In this document: one piece after another, positions 51,754-62,200 of the stretch
How the letters are laid out: the number at the start of each line of letters is the position of its first letter
Position numbering within the stretch: position 1 is the first letter of the stretch
Assembly (NCBI RefSeq): GCF_900111825.1
Contig: NZ_FOJM01000012.1
Coordinates: 153,456-217,455 of the forward strand
DNA from: Pedobacter suwonensis
GTDB taxonomy: Bacteria; Bacteroidota; Bacteroidia; Sphingobacteriales; Sphingobacteriaceae
DNA length: 64,000 bases
Direction: 5' to 3'
The notes under the pieces: model-generated
Database searches by the model: none
Told to the model about the DNA's origin: nothing
The model's input: only the letters and a program-made list of their open reading frames with translations
Translations under genes and position numbers: made by a program

Positions 51754-53568
51754 ATGGATATCTTATCATACCTGTTGGCACTCTTGCAGCAACGCAAAGA
51801 AGTTGGTATTACCGGCTTGGGCACCTTTTATAAGAAAAAATACCCTGGAAGATACGATAAGGAAAAGCAAACGTTTTTGCCTCCAGGCTATACGCTCCGG
51901 TTTTCCGAAGAAGTAACCGAACAGGAAGCTTTGGCTAACTTTATTTCAACTAAACTCAATATTACAAATGAAGATGCCCTCAATCGCATTGCAAAGTTTG
52001 TTGAAGTAGTAAATGAAAAACTTGAAGTAGACCACGAGGCCGAACTTGAAAATACCGGACGCTTATTTTTTACTGAACAAGGTTTAGCTTTCGAACCAGT
52101 TAAAGACATGAATTATGGTTCGGAATTTTACGGACTTCCACCGCTGGAAGAAACGATCGTTGAAGAGGTAAAAACAGATTTACCAAAGAACGAAGAGGAA
52201 GAGGTTTATGACGAAATTGCGGAGGCGCCAGTTGCACCATCTCCTTTTGAGAATAAGTCATACCAGGCTCCTGTAATCGAAAATGTAGAACTGGATGAAG
52301 TAAAAGACGATCTTAAAAACACCTTAAAACATACAAGAACCGATACATCAGCAATTACTGAAGCACCCGAATTTATTAAGGAACAGCATGAAGAACATCC
52401 AAACCGTTTTGGCCATACACCAGAATCGGAATTAGAAAATATTGCTGCTGATCGGCAGATCAGTAAAACGCAAGAACCTGCTGAAACAGAAGAAACGGTA
52501 AACATTACTAGGGAAGTAGAGGTCCCTGAATCAGTTATAACGCAACACGAGGAACATCCCAACCGTTTCGGTCATGCACCAGAATCAGAGGTAGAAAATA
52601 TTGCTGCTGAGCACCGTGCTGTTGAAGATAGTCAAACGAATAAAACCGAACAGGTAAAAGATACCGGCGTAACCAGCCCGGTTGAAGACGTTAACCAGGT
52701 TGGTGTTCCTGCATCGATAGTAGAACAGCACGAGGAAAATCCTGACCGTTTTGGGCATAGACCAGAAGCAGAAAAAAATGCAGAAGCAGCAGGCCCTGAA
52801 CCGGTTCTACCCCCACAAGATTATTCGGGCCGTTTTTCATTGAGGCCAGAAACGGATGAGCCAAAAACATATATTAATTTAGAAGAGGAAATTAAAAATG
52901 AAGAGCCCGTAATTGAGGCACCAGCTTTTATAAAAGAACAGCATGCTGAGCATCCAAACCGTTTTGGCCATGACCCGCTCGAACACAGCAATGAAGCTAG
53001 GCAAGGTATGTCTGCCTGGTTAATGATTACGATTGCAATTGTGGCTTTGCTTGTGGTTGCGGCAATAACCTTTTTGATTAAGCCCGAGTTATTTACAGGA
53101 GAAACAACCGGTACTGAGAAACCTGCACAAGTAATTATTGATTCGCCTAAGGTTGCAGTGGATACTTTGAAAGCGAAACAGGATTCAATAGCCAAAACCG
53201 ATAGTATATTAAAGGCTAATCAGATTCAGCAAAAAACAGATACCGTTAAAAAAGAAGTGGTTAAACCTGTGGCTAAGCCAGCTATCGAAACGCCTAAAGA
53301 AAACAAAGTTGTACCAAACACTGGTCCTTCTACGTTCTATGTTATCGCAGCATCTTTCCAATCAGAAAAAAAGGCGCTTGTTTTTATCAAACAAATGGAA
53401 AAAATTGGTTTAAAGGCCGAAATAGCATCTGTTCCGGGCCGTTTAAAAAAGGTGAGTATAGCAAGCTTCAGCACAGAAAAAGAAGCTAAAGAGCAAAAAG
53501 ATATTTTAGAGAAAAAACTTAAAGGCAAAGGGTATTTCGTACAACAAAAACACAACACACAACCATAA
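51754..53568 (+). CDS. HU-CCDC81 and SPOR domain membrane protein with RFGH peptide repeats
   Basis: Protein of 604 aa. Residues 1-120 form the two-part prokaryotic HU-CCDC81 domain (LLALLQQRKEVGITGLGTFY; AELENTGRLFFTEQG). A long acidic linker then carries four copies of a motif of about 18 residues around QHEEHPNRFGH, near 210, 262, 322 and 391, plus a weaker fifth near 355 (YSGRFSLRPET). A transmembrane helix lies at about 423-445 and a C-terminal SPOR domain at about 527-598 (FYVIAASFQSEKKALVF), which binds denuded peptidoglycan. The N-terminus would be cytosolic and the SPOR domain periplasmic, linking the inside to the wall. It is coupled to exbB by TAATG. Confidence 0.88.
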   Translation: MDILSYLLALLQQRKEVGITGLGTFYKKKYPGRYDKEKQTFLPPGYTLRFSEEVTEQEALANFISTKLNITNEDALNRIAKFVEVVNEKLEVDHEAELENTGRLFFTEQGLAFEPVKDMNYGSEFYGLPPLEETIVEEVKTDLPKNEEEEVYDEIAEAPVAPSPFENKSYQAPVIENVELDEVKDDLKNTLKHTRTDTSAITEAPEFIKEQHEEHPNRFGHTPESELENIAADRQISKTQEPAETEETVNITREVEVPESVITQHEEHPNRFGHAPESEVENIAAEHRAVEDSQTNKTEQVKDTGVTSPVEDVNQVGVPASIVEQHEENPDRFGHRPEAEKNAEAAGPEPVLPPQDYSGRFSLRPETDEPKTYINLEEEIKNEEPVIEAPAFIKEQHAEHPNRFGHDPLEHSNEARQGMSAWLMITIAIVALLVVAAITFLIKPELFTGETTGTEKPAQVIIDSPKVAVDTLKAKQDSIAKTDSILKANQIQQKTDTVKKEVVKPVAKPAIETPKENKVVPNTGPSTFYVIAASFQSEKKALVFIKQMEKIGLKAEIASVPGRLKKVSIASFSTEKEAKEQKDILEKKLKGKGYFVQQKHNTQP

Positions 53569-54272
53569 TGATAACTTTATTAATTCAGGACACCACACAA
53601 GCATTGCAAGACACAGCAAATGCAATTAACCAAACATTAACACAACCACAGCAAGAACTCCATTTTATCGATCTGCTTTTTAAAGGCGGATGGGTAATGA
53701 TTCCGTTGGCTTTTTTGGCTTTTTTGGCTTTGATTATTTTTGTTGAACGTTATTTAACCATTAAAAAAGCCACAAAAGATGAGGCTAACCTTATGGCGCA
53801 AACCCGGTCTTATATCCAATCCGGAAATTTAGATGGCGCCATGTCGCTTTTAAGAAATAACAACTCCCCTCTTTCGCGCATGTTGCAAAAAGGTTTAAAA
53901 CGCATTGGCCGCCCGATTAAAGATATTGAAGGCGCAATTGAAAATGTGGGCAAATTAGAAGTTTCTAAATTAGAGAAGAACATCAGTATCCTGGGTATTG
54001 TTGCAGGTATTGCGCCAATGCTCGGTTTCGTAGGTACAATTGTGGGGGTAATTACCATTTTCCACCAGGTATCGATTAAGGGAGCAATCGAAATCGGAAC
54101 AATTTCCGGTGGTTTATATACCAAAATGATTACCTCTGCAACCGGATTAATTATCGGGATTATTGCTTATGTACTCTATCATATCTTAAATATTATGGTT
54201 GAGAAAATCATTCTTAAAATGGAGACCGATGCAATTGATTTTATTGATTTACTAGAAGAACCGGGCAAATAA
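53568..54272 (+). CDS. MotA/TolQ/ExbB proton channel protein
   Basis: Inner-membrane protein of 234 aa. The first TM segment is VMIPLAFLAFLALIIFVERYL; the other two and the family motif GIAPMLGFVGTIVGVITIF lie in the second half. It forms the proton-driven motor with ExbD that energises TonB- or TolA-type proteins. The start overlaps the stop of the HU/SPOR gene, and its own stop overlaps the exbD start, both TAATG. A short Gln-rich N-terminal segment precedes the first helix. Whether it is the TonB or Tol type cannot be decided from sequence alone. Confidence 0.9.
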   Translation: MITLLIQDTTQALQDTANAINQTLTQPQQELHFIDLLFKGGWVMIPLAFLAFLALIIFVERYLTIKKATKDEANLMAQTRSYIQSGNLDGAMSLLRNNNSPLSRMLQKGLKRIGRPIKDIEGAIENVGKLEVSKLEKNISILGIVAGIAPMLGFVGTIVGVITIFHQVSIKGAIEIGTISGGLYTKMITSATGLIIGIIAYVLYHILNIMVEKIILKMETDAIDFIDLLEEPGK

Positions 54273-54673
54273 TGAATTTACGCAAAAGAACAAAAGGATC
54301 GGTAGAAGTACACACTTCAGCGTTGAACGATATTATGTTCTTCCTGATGCTGTTTTTCTTATTGGCCTCTGCAGTAGTCAATCCTACAGTAGTAAAATTA
54401 TTGTTGCCACAATCATCAAGCGGACAGCAGTCTACCGCCAAAAAAGCAGTTACCGTTACGATAGACGAAAATTTAAAATATTTCGTTGAAAAGAAACCAG
54501 TGAGCATTGAGGAATTAGAGCCTACCCTGGCATCATATCAAAAGCTGGCACCAGATATGACCATACTTTTATATGTATCGCGCAATGTAACTTATCAGGA
54601 TGGATTTGTGGTGAACGATATTGCCAATAAACTGAAATTGAAACTTGTTGTAGCCGTTGAACCAAAAAAATAA
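54272..54673 (+). CDS. ExbD/TolR biopolymer transport protein
   Basis: Protein of 133 aa with one N-terminal transmembrane segment (NDIMFFLMLFFLLASAVVN) whose conserved Asp (here LNDIMFF) is part of the proton path, then a periplasmic domain (TVTIDENLKYFVEKKPVSIEEL). Length is typical. It couples to the ExbB homologue upstream and the TonB-like protein downstream by TAATG overlaps. Confidence 0.9.
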   Translation: MNLRKRTKGSVEVHTSALNDIMFFLMLFFLLASAVVNPTVVKLLLPQSSSGQQSTAKKAVTVTIDENLKYFVEKKPVSIEELEPTLASYQKLAPDMTILLYVSRNVTYQDGFVVNDIANKLKLKLVVAVEPKK

Positions 54674-55512
54674 TGAACTACAAAGCACAAAACGTACCTC
54701 AGGAGGAAAACAATTATCCAAAGGCCATTGCTATAGCAAGCGGTATTATGGGATTTTTGTTATTGATCAGCTTTTTTATTGTGATTGGTTCATTCCAACC
54801 ACCTGAAGAAGTAGGTATGGGCGGCATGGTGGTAAATTACGGAACCTCGGCAGAAGGTATGGGCGATGATTATACCAGCATTGAAGAACCATCTGCGGAT
54901 CCAAATGCGAATGGTAAAGCGCCTGAAAAGGTAACACCTGAAGAGAAGGTTACACCAAATACCGCCACCGAAAGTAGTGATAAAGAGGTACAAACACAGA
55001 ATACAGAAGATGCCATTGCCGTAAATACCAAACCCACAAAAGCTACAACAACTGCACCTACGCCTGTTACAGAAGATAAACCTGCTAAGCCGGTAATTAA
55101 CCAAAATGCACTTTACAAAGGCAAGAAAAATACCGGTCAGGGACAAGGAGACGGTACCGGAAAAACGCCAGGCAACCAGGGTGATAAAGATGGCGATCCG
55201 TTAGCATCAAATTATGGTGAAGGTGGCTCGGGAAATGGGAATGTACAGCTATCTTTAGCCAGCAGAAAATTTATCGATATCCCCAGGATACAGGATGATG
55301 GACAGAGTGCAGGAAAAATTGCCGTCCAGATACGTGTAGACAAAAATGGCAAAGTTGTACAGGCACGCGCCGGAGCTAAAGGTACAACCTTATCTGATTT
55401 AGCCCTCTGGAGAAAATGCGAGCAGGCTGTATTGGGTGCAAGTTTAAACAAACTGGAATCCGCTCCAGATGTACAAACCGGAATTGTGATGTTTAATTTT
55501 AAAGTTAAATAA
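54673..55512 (+). CDS. TonB/TolA-like energy transducer
   Basis: Protein of 279 aa: one transmembrane helix at about 18-38 (AIAIASGIMGFLLLISFFIV), a long Pro/Thr/Lys-rich and Gly-rich periplasmic spacer (50-190), and a C-terminal TonB-like domain with IAVQIRVDKNGKVVQARAG. The C-terminal domain contacts outer-membrane partners and transmits proton-motive force. It is the last gene of the four-gene operon; tandem repeats with hairpins follow the stop. Confidence 0.87.
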   Translation: MNYKAQNVPQEENNYPKAIAIASGIMGFLLLISFFIVIGSFQPPEEVGMGGMVVNYGTSAEGMGDDYTSIEEPSADPNANGKAPEKVTPEEKVTPNTATESSDKEVQTQNTEDAIAVNTKPTKATTTAPTPVTEDKPAKPVINQNALYKGKKNTGQGQGDGTGKTPGNQGDKDGDPLASNYGEGGSGNGNVQLSLASRKFIDIPRIQDDGQSAGKIAVQIRVDKNGKVVQARAGAKGTTLSDLALWRKCEQAVLGASLNKLESAPDVQTGIVMFNFKVK

Positions 55513-55790
55513 TTTTTATTGTGCTGTCAGATATTACTATCTGACAGACTATTTGTTCAAAAGCTTAATAGGATTTCTTAACGATTAATGATGCATGAGT
55601 ATCATCTAAACTATAAGTCAGATGGCAACATCTGACGTCACCTACAAATAATTTATTGTGCTGTCAGATATTACTATCTGACAGACTATTTGTTCAAAAG
55701 CTTGATAGGATCTCTTAACGATTAATTATGCATGAGTATCATATAAACTATAAGTCAGATGGCAACATCTGACTTCACCAACAAACTTTT
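55513..55790. repeat. Two tandem 137 bp repeats with paired hairpins after the tonB gene
   Basis: Copies begin near 55513 and 55650, period 137 bases, almost identical. Each has hairpin A (CTGTCAGAT, 6-base loop, ATCTGACAG; 55524-55547 in copy 1) and hairpin B (GTCAGATG, GCAA loop, CATCTGAC; 55617-55636). The arms of A and B share GTCAGAT/ATCTGAC, so they can pair with each other instead. No gene is seen in the 338-base gap; the folC promoter follows at 55846. Confidence 0.85.
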
Positions 55791-55845
55791 GAAATTGCTT
55801 CAACAAAATCTTTCTCATTTCATTTCATAATTACGCTAGTCAACC

Positions 55846-55853
55846 TATATTTG
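55846..55853 (+). promoter_or_regulatory. folC -7 promoter element
   Basis: TATATTTG, whose TTG forms the apparent upstream start of the folC frame. Nine bases separate it from the ATG at 55863. Confidence 0.55.
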
Positions 55854-55862
55854 ACGTATATT

Positions 55863-57152
55863 ATGAACTACCAACAAACGCTTGATTTTTTATACAGTAA
55901 ACTTCCGATGTTTACCCGCGTTGGCGCATCAGCATTTAAAAAAGATTTAACGAATACCATCATCCTTTGCGAAGCGCTGGATAACCCTCAACATAAATTT
56001 AAAAGCATCCATGTGGCCGGAACAAACGGGAAGGGTTCAACATCCCACATGCTCGCTTCCGTGCTACAGGCTCAGGGATATAAAACGGGATTGTATACTT
56101 CACCCCATCTGAAAGATTTCCGGGAGCGCATTCGCATCAACGGAAAAATGATCAGCAAAACTGAAGTGGTATCATTCGTAAAAGAACAACAAAAACTCAT
56201 CGAAAAAACCGAACCTTCCTTTTTTGAAGTAACTGTTGCGATGGCGTTCGATCATTTTGCAAAACATCAGGTAGATGTAGCAGTAATTGAAGTGGGTTTG
56301 GGCGGGAGGCTGGATTCTACCAATATCATCACCCCGGAAATTTCAGTCATCACCAATATCAGCCTCGATCACATGAATATGCTCGGGAATACCCTTGCAG
56401 AAATTGCAGGAGAAAAAGCAGGCATCATCAAAAAGAGTATCCCAGTGGTGATTGGCGAAACGCAAGAAGAATCTGCGCCAGTTTTCATTAAAAAAGCCAA
56501 CATTGAACAAGCGCCGATTGTTTTTGCCGACCAGGTACTAACCACACAGGATCTTAAAGTCAAAAACAGTAAACTTTCCGTATCCGTTTATCAGGGAAGA
56601 GAAATCAAATATAAAGATCTTCAAAGTGATCTTACCGGAATTTATCAGCATAAAAATATATTAACCGTTCTCCAAACCCTGACTGTGCTGAACGAGAAAA
56701 CCGAAATAAAAACGGATCAGCAAAGTGTTTACAAAGGCATCAGCCAGGTTAAAAAGCAAACTGGTTTACAGGGACGTTGGCAAACTTTAAGCAGAACGCC
56801 CTTGGTAATCTGCGATACGGGACATAACGAAGCTGGCATTACTGAGGTGATTAAAAATATAACACAAACGCCTTACCAGAACCTGCACATTGTTTTCGGC
56901 ATGGTTAACGATAAAGACATTTCGAAGGTATTGTTGTTAATGCCAAAAAATGCAACTTATTATTTTTGCAAACCCGCTTTAGAACGCGGTTTAGATGCAG
57001 ATCGCTTAAAAGAACAGGCTGCCGCACATGGCCTAACAGGAAAAAGTTTTACTTCAGTTCTTGAAGCAAAAGCAACTGCTATTCAATCGGCAAGCCCTAA
57101 AGACCTGGTTTTTATTGGTGGAAGCACGTTTGTAGTGGCCGAAGCGATATAA
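55863..57152 (+). CDS. folC: Bifunctional folylpolyglutamate/dihydrofolate synthase
   Basis: Mur-ligase-like enzyme of 429 aa that adds glutamate to dihydropteroate and to folates. The ATP-binding loop HVAGTNGKGSTSHMLASVL is at about 48-66. The family segments GLYTSPHLKDFRERI, EVGLGGRLDSTNII and NISLDHMNMLG follow, and the second domain has GRWQTL and CDTGHNEAG. The frame can begin at a TTG at 55851, but that lies in the -7 element, so the ATG at 55863 is taken. It stands alone between a repeat region and a phosphatase gene. Confidence 0.93.
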   Translation: MNYQQTLDFLYSKLPMFTRVGASAFKKDLTNTIILCEALDNPQHKFKSIHVAGTNGKGSTSHMLASVLQAQGYKTGLYTSPHLKDFRERIRINGKMISKTEVVSFVKEQQKLIEKTEPSFFEVTVAMAFDHFAKHQVDVAVIEVGLGGRLDSTNIITPEISVITNISLDHMNMLGNTLAEIAGEKAGIIKKSIPVVIGETQEESAPVFIKKANIEQAPIVFADQVLTTQDLKVKNSKLSVSVYQGREIKYKDLQSDLTGIYQHKNILTVLQTLTVLNEKTEIKTDQQSVYKGISQVKKQTGLQGRWQTLSRTPLVICDTGHNEAGITEVIKNITQTPYQNLHIVFGMVNDKDISKVLLLMPKNATYYFCKPALERGLDADRLKEQAAAHGLTGKSFTSVLEAKATAIQSASPKDLVFIGGSTFVVAEAI

Positions 57153-57219
57153 AATCTTTACATTAACTTCAAAGTAGCTTTATCTAAATTCATTACTTTA
57201 GCCCTTTAACTAAAGCATA

Positions 57220-58878
57220 ATGAATAAAATATTCCGTTTAATCTTTACCGTTTCTATTTTTTCGATCTCATTTTCATCCGCCCAAACCAAAAAAACAAGC
57301 ACAACATCTGCCAAAGCATTTCCTGCGGAGGTTGCACGTCCAAAATTGGTGGTAGGTCTGGTGGTCGACCAAATGCGCTGGGATTATTTATACCGCTATT
57401 ATAACCGCTACACTAATGGTGGTTTTAAAAGGCTGATCAATGAAGGTTTTTCTGTTGAAAACACCTTTATTCCCTATACACCGACATATACTGCATGTGG
57501 TCACACTTGCATCTACACGGGTTCAGTTCCAGCTGTTCATGGTATTATCGGTAATGACTGGTACGATCCTGAAACCAGAAAAAGTGTTTACTGCACAGAA
57601 GATTCTTCGGTTTCTACAGTGGGCAGTACACCTTCATCAGAAGGCAATATGTCGCCAAAAAATATGCTCACCACAACCATAACTGATGAGTTGAGACTGG
57701 CTACAAACTTTAAAGGGAAAGTAATCGGTATTTCTTTGAAAGACAGAGGTTCCATCCTTCCTGCTGGTCACGCCGCAAATGCAGCGTATTGGTACCAGGG
57801 TAGTACCGGAAACTGGATAACCAGTACCTATTATATGAAAGAGGTTCCGGGCTGGATTGCCGATTATAACAAACTGAAACTCGCGAACAAGTTTTATGCA
57901 AAAAACTGGGAAACGCTATATCCGATCAATACCTATGTAAACAGCACAAAAGATGAGAATGCATATGAAGGTAAATCAAGTACATTTCCACACCAGCTAA
58001 CACAAAACATTGATAAAAATTTCGATGCCATCAGAAGTACACCTTATGGCAATACCATCACTTTAGATTTAGCTAAACTCGCTATTCTTTCCGAAGACCT
58101 GGGGCAAGACAACATCACCGACTTTTTAGCAGTAAGCTGTTCTTCTACAGACTATATTGGTCATGCTTACGGACCAAACTCTATTGAGGCTGAAGATACT
58201 TACTTGCGTTTGGATAAAGATTTCGAAGAGTTTTTCAACTATCTGGATAAAAAGGTAGGTAAAGGAAATTATACTGTATTTCTAACGGCCGACCATGGCG
58301 CTGCCCATGTACCTGGCTTTATGCAAGAGAATAAGCTACCTGCCGGTGTGGTGAGCGACAGAGAAATCGCAAGTAAATTAAATACCTATTTAAACGATAA
58401 ATTTAAGTTAGACAATGTCGTATTAAAATCGATGAATAACCAGATCATCTTTGATCATGACAAGACAGACAAAGCAGATATCAGCTTCGATGTGATTAAA
58501 TCCGCCTCGGTTGAATTCTTAAAAAGACAGGATGGTTTTCAGAATGCGGTAGATATTGCGAAAGTATCGCAGGCAACACTTCAGGAGATCCAGAAGAAAA
58601 TGATTACCAACGGATACAATGCCCGTAGAAGTGGCGATATTTATTATATTTTACAACCGAACTGGTTTAATGGTGGCAGCACGGGAACCACACATGGTAA
58701 CTGGAATCCTTACGACTCGCACATTCCTTTGGTATTTATGGGTTGGGGAATTAAGCCAGGTGCCACCAACACCACGCATTACATGACAGATATTGCACCA
58801 ACATTAGCGGCTCTACTGCATATCCAAACCCCGAATGGAACAGTAGGTGAACCGATCACTGAAATCATCAACAAATAA
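57220..58878 (+). CDS. pafA: PafA-type alkaline phosphatase, secreted
   Basis: Alkaline phosphatase/phosphodiesterase-superfamily enzyme of 552 aa with a signal peptide (MNKIFRLIFTVSIFSISFSSAQ). It has the nucleophile Thr in YTPTYTACGHTCIYTG, an Asn in IIGNDWYD, and the PafA hallmark Lys-x-Arg in SLKDRGSILPAGH. The later metal ligands lie in DYIGHAYGPNS, TADHGAAHVPGF and THGNWNPYDSHIPLVFMGWG. PafA releases phosphate from organic phosphates in the periplasm of Bacteroidota without needing phosphate starvation in some species. The start is an ATG 67 bases after folC. A terminator follows. Confidence 0.9.
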   Translation: MNKIFRLIFTVSIFSISFSSAQTKKTSTTSAKAFPAEVARPKLVVGLVVDQMRWDYLYRYYNRYTNGGFKRLINEGFSVENTFIPYTPTYTACGHTCIYTGSVPAVHGIIGNDWYDPETRKSVYCTEDSSVSTVGSTPSSEGNMSPKNMLTTTITDELRLATNFKGKVIGISLKDRGSILPAGHAANAAYWYQGSTGNWITSTYYMKEVPGWIADYNKLKLANKFYAKNWETLYPINTYVNSTKDENAYEGKSSTFPHQLTQNIDKNFDAIRSTPYGNTITLDLAKLAILSEDLGQDNITDFLAVSCSSTDYIGHAYGPNSIEAEDTYLRLDKDFEEFFNYLDKKVGKGNYTVFLTADHGAAHVPGFMQENKLPAGVVSDREIASKLNTYLNDKFKLDNVVLKSMNNQIIFDHDKTDKADISFDVIKSASVEFLKRQDGFQNAVDIAKVSQATLQEIQKKMITNGYNARRSGDIYYILQPNWFNGGSTGTTHGNWNPYDSHIPLVFMGWGIKPGATNTTHYMTDIAPTLAALLHIQTPNGTVGEPITEIINK

Positions 58879-58886
58879 TTTTAAAA

Positions 58887-58914
58887 AAACTATGCCCGCC
58901 AGCATAGTTTTTTT
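58887..58914 (+). terminator. Terminator of the PafA phosphatase gene
   Basis: AACTATGC (58888-58895) pairs with GCATAGTT (58902-58909), with T to 58914. Confidence 0.75.
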
Positions 58915-58927
58915 GTTATTAATTCAA

Positions 58928-59017
58928 TCGTCTCGACTGAAATACAGTGGAATGGAGCGATCTGCCTCAATAGATTTAGCTCCGCTGAAAACTTTTTGGT
59001 TCTCGATTGCAGTATGA
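58928..59017. repeat. Decayed dispersed palindromic element
   Basis: CGTCTCGACTGAAATACAG ... GATTGCAGTATGAGAC is a worn copy of the element at 27474. Together with the terminator and the icmF promoter it fills the 328-base gap; no B12 riboswitch was recognised here. Confidence 0.5.
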
Positions 59018-59132
59018 GACCGTTTATCATTAACCACAATAGCGGTTATTTACTTTAATTTAGGTAAAATTTATAGCTGAACCAAAAGCCATAACGGTAT
59101 AGGGTATTCGTGCTTTAAGCAGCATAATTTAG

Positions 59133-59140
59133 TACATTTG
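59133..59140 (+). promoter_or_regulatory. icmF -7 promoter element
   Basis: TACATTTG; its TTG is the apparent start of a longer frame. The leader to the ATG at 59207 would be about 60 bases. Confidence 0.55.
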
Positions 59141-59206
59141 CATACCAAATATTTTTGGAAACAAGGATTGGTTACCAGAGCATGCCAGTCCTTTAAATCC
59201 CATAGT

Positions 59207-62200
59207 ATGCAACCAGTAGAAATCTATAAACCTAAAAATAAAATCCGTTTTGTAACCGCTGCGTCCCTTTTCGACGGACACGATGCCACCATTAACATCA
59301 TGCGCCGTATCCTGCAGTCATCAGGAGCTGAGGTTATCCATCTTGGCCACAACCGTTCGGTTGAAGAGGTGGTGAACTGTGCCATTCAGGAGGATGTACA
59401 AGGTATTGCCATGACCTCCTATCAGGGCGGACATATTGAATATTTTAAATATATGTATGATCTTTTACAGGAAAGAGGATCGGGTCATATTAAAATATTT
59501 GCAGGTGGCGGCGGCGTGATTCTACCTTCAGAGATTGAAGAATTACAGGCCTACGGAATTGCCAGAATCTACTCTCCTGATGATGGACGTAAAATGGGGC
59601 TGCAAGGCATGATTAATGATATGCTGATACAAACTGATTTTGTAACCAAAACAGACATTGGCAATGATCTCAAAAGCATCTCCACGGAAGATATCAAAGC
59701 TATAGCTGGTGCCATTACTGTTGCAGAAAATGATCCTGAAGCTGCTCAAAAATTTGTTGACGAATTAAAGCGTTTATCTCGGAATAATAATGCTCCTGTT
59801 GTAGGTATTACCGGAACCGGTGGTGCAGGAAAATCATCCTTGGTCGATGAATTGGTCCGTCGATTCCTGGTTGAAGTAAAAGATAAAACCCTGGCTATCA
59901 TTTCGGTCGATCCTTCAAAGAGAAAAACAGGAGGTGCCTTACTTGGCGACCGGATCCGCATGAATGCGATTAATAATTCAAGGGTTTACATGCGCTCATT
60001 GGCAACCCGACAGGCCAACCTGGCTTTATCAAAAAACGTACAGGAAAGTATCGATATCTGTAGGGCTGCAGGTTATGATCTGATTATTGTAGAAACCTCG
60101 GGCATTGGCCAGTCGGATACTGAAATTACCGAACACTGTGATGTTTCATTATATGTGATGACACCTGAATTTGGGGCAGCTACACAACTCGAAAAAATCG
60201 ATATGCTAGATTTTGCTGATCTGGTAGCGATTAACAAATTTGATAAACGAGGGGCTTTGGATGCACTAAGGGATGTGCGTAAACAATATAAGCGCAACCA
60301 TAACATTTTCGATGCTAAAGACGATGAAATTCCAGTGTATGGTACTATGGCTTCCCAATTTAATGATCCGGGAATGAATAACCTGTTCGTCGCTTTAATG
60401 GATCAGATTAAATTAAAAACCGGAATTGATTTTAAGGCAAAAATGGAATTAACCTCCGATCAGTCAGAGAAAATTTACATTATTCCTCCCGATCGGATCA
60501 GGTATTTGGCAGAAATTGCAGAGGCAAGCCAAACATACAATGATTGGGTAGAGAAACAGGTTAGCATCGCCCGTAAAATGTACCAGCTTAAAGGGGTAAT
60601 AGACTTATTAGGTGAGACTAATCCACTATCTTTAGAAAAAGATTCTCAGAATGAGATATCAAATAACCTAAAGGCAAGCTATGAATTCTTCGAAGAGCAA
60701 TTAGATGGCGAATGCAAACGCCTATTGCGCCAATGGCCAGAAACCAAAAAAGCATACAAAGAGGAGTTTTTCATTTATAAAGTCCGCGATAAAGAAATTA
60801 AACAGCCTTTATTTTACGAATCACTTTCAAAACTAAATATCCCAAAGGTATCTCTGCCAAGATATGAAGACTGGGGCGATATTTTAAGATGGTTGTTAAC
60901 CGAAAACCTTCCGGGTGAATTCCCCTATGCGGCAGGCGTTTTTCCTCTAAAAAGAGACGGTGAAGATCCTACCAGAATGTTTGCCGGAGAAGGTGGCCCT
61001 GAACGAACAAATAAACGTTTTCATTATGTATCATTAGGTCAACCGGCACATCGCTTATCTACCGCTTTTGATTCCGTTACACTTTATGGAGAAGATCCGC
61101 ATATCCGCCCCGATATTTACGGTAAAATCGGTAATTCCGGTGTAAGCATCGCCACTTTGGATGATGCCAAAAAACTATATTCCGGTTTTGACCTATGTGC
61201 ACCCTCCACGTCAGTTTCAATGACTATTAATGGCCCGGCACCAATGTTATTAGGTTTTTTCATGAATGCGGCGATTGATCAGCAATGCGAAAAATACATC
61301 ATTGAAAATGGTCTGACAGAAGAAGTAGAGGCTAAAATTGTTTCAATCTATAAAGTCAAAAATATAGAAAGACCATCTTATAATGGCGCATTACCGGAAG
61401 GAAATAACGGCTTAGGTTTAATGCTTTTGGGTGTCACTGGCGATCAGGTTCTTCCTGCCGATGTTTATGCCACTATTAAAGCTAAAGCCATCAGTTCAGT
61501 ACGGGGAACGGTTCAGGCTGATATTTTAAAAGAAGATCAGGCGCAAAATACCTGTATCTTTTCTACAGAGTTTGCTTTAAGAATGATGGGCGACATTCAG
61601 AAATACTTTATCGATGAGAAAGTGAGAAATTTCTACTCGGTATCTATTTCCGGCTATCACATTGCAGAAGCGGGTGCCAATCCTATTTCTCAGCTGGCAT
61701 TTACCTTAAGTAATGGATTTACCTTTGTTGAATATTATTTAAGCAGGGGCATGCATATTGATGACTTTGCGCCTAACCTGTCTTTCTTCTTCTCCAATGG
61801 TATCGATCCTGAGTACGCCGTTATAGGCCGCGTAGCCAGAAGAATTTGGGCTAAAGCCATCAAAAACAAATACAAAGGAAACGACCGCTCGCAAAAGCTT
61901 AAATACCACATTCAAACTTCAGGCCGTTCATTACATGCTCAGGAAATCGATTTTAACGACATCAGAACTACGCTACAGGCACTTTACGCCATCTACGACA
62001 ATTGCAATTCCCTTCATACTAATGCGTACGACGAAGCCATCACCACCCCAACGGAAGAATCGGTAAGGAGAGCCATGGCCATCCAGTTGATCATTAACAG
62101 AGAATTAGGTCTGGCTAAAAATGAAAATCCGCTACAAGGTGCTTTCATTATTGAAGCATTGACTGATCTGGTTGAAGAAGCTGTTCTATCCGAATTTAAA

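Noticed and set aside
58879..59206. Cobalamin riboswitch upstream of icmF
   Set aside because: The conserved B12-box pattern was not found; the gap is explained by a terminator, a worn repeat and a promoter.
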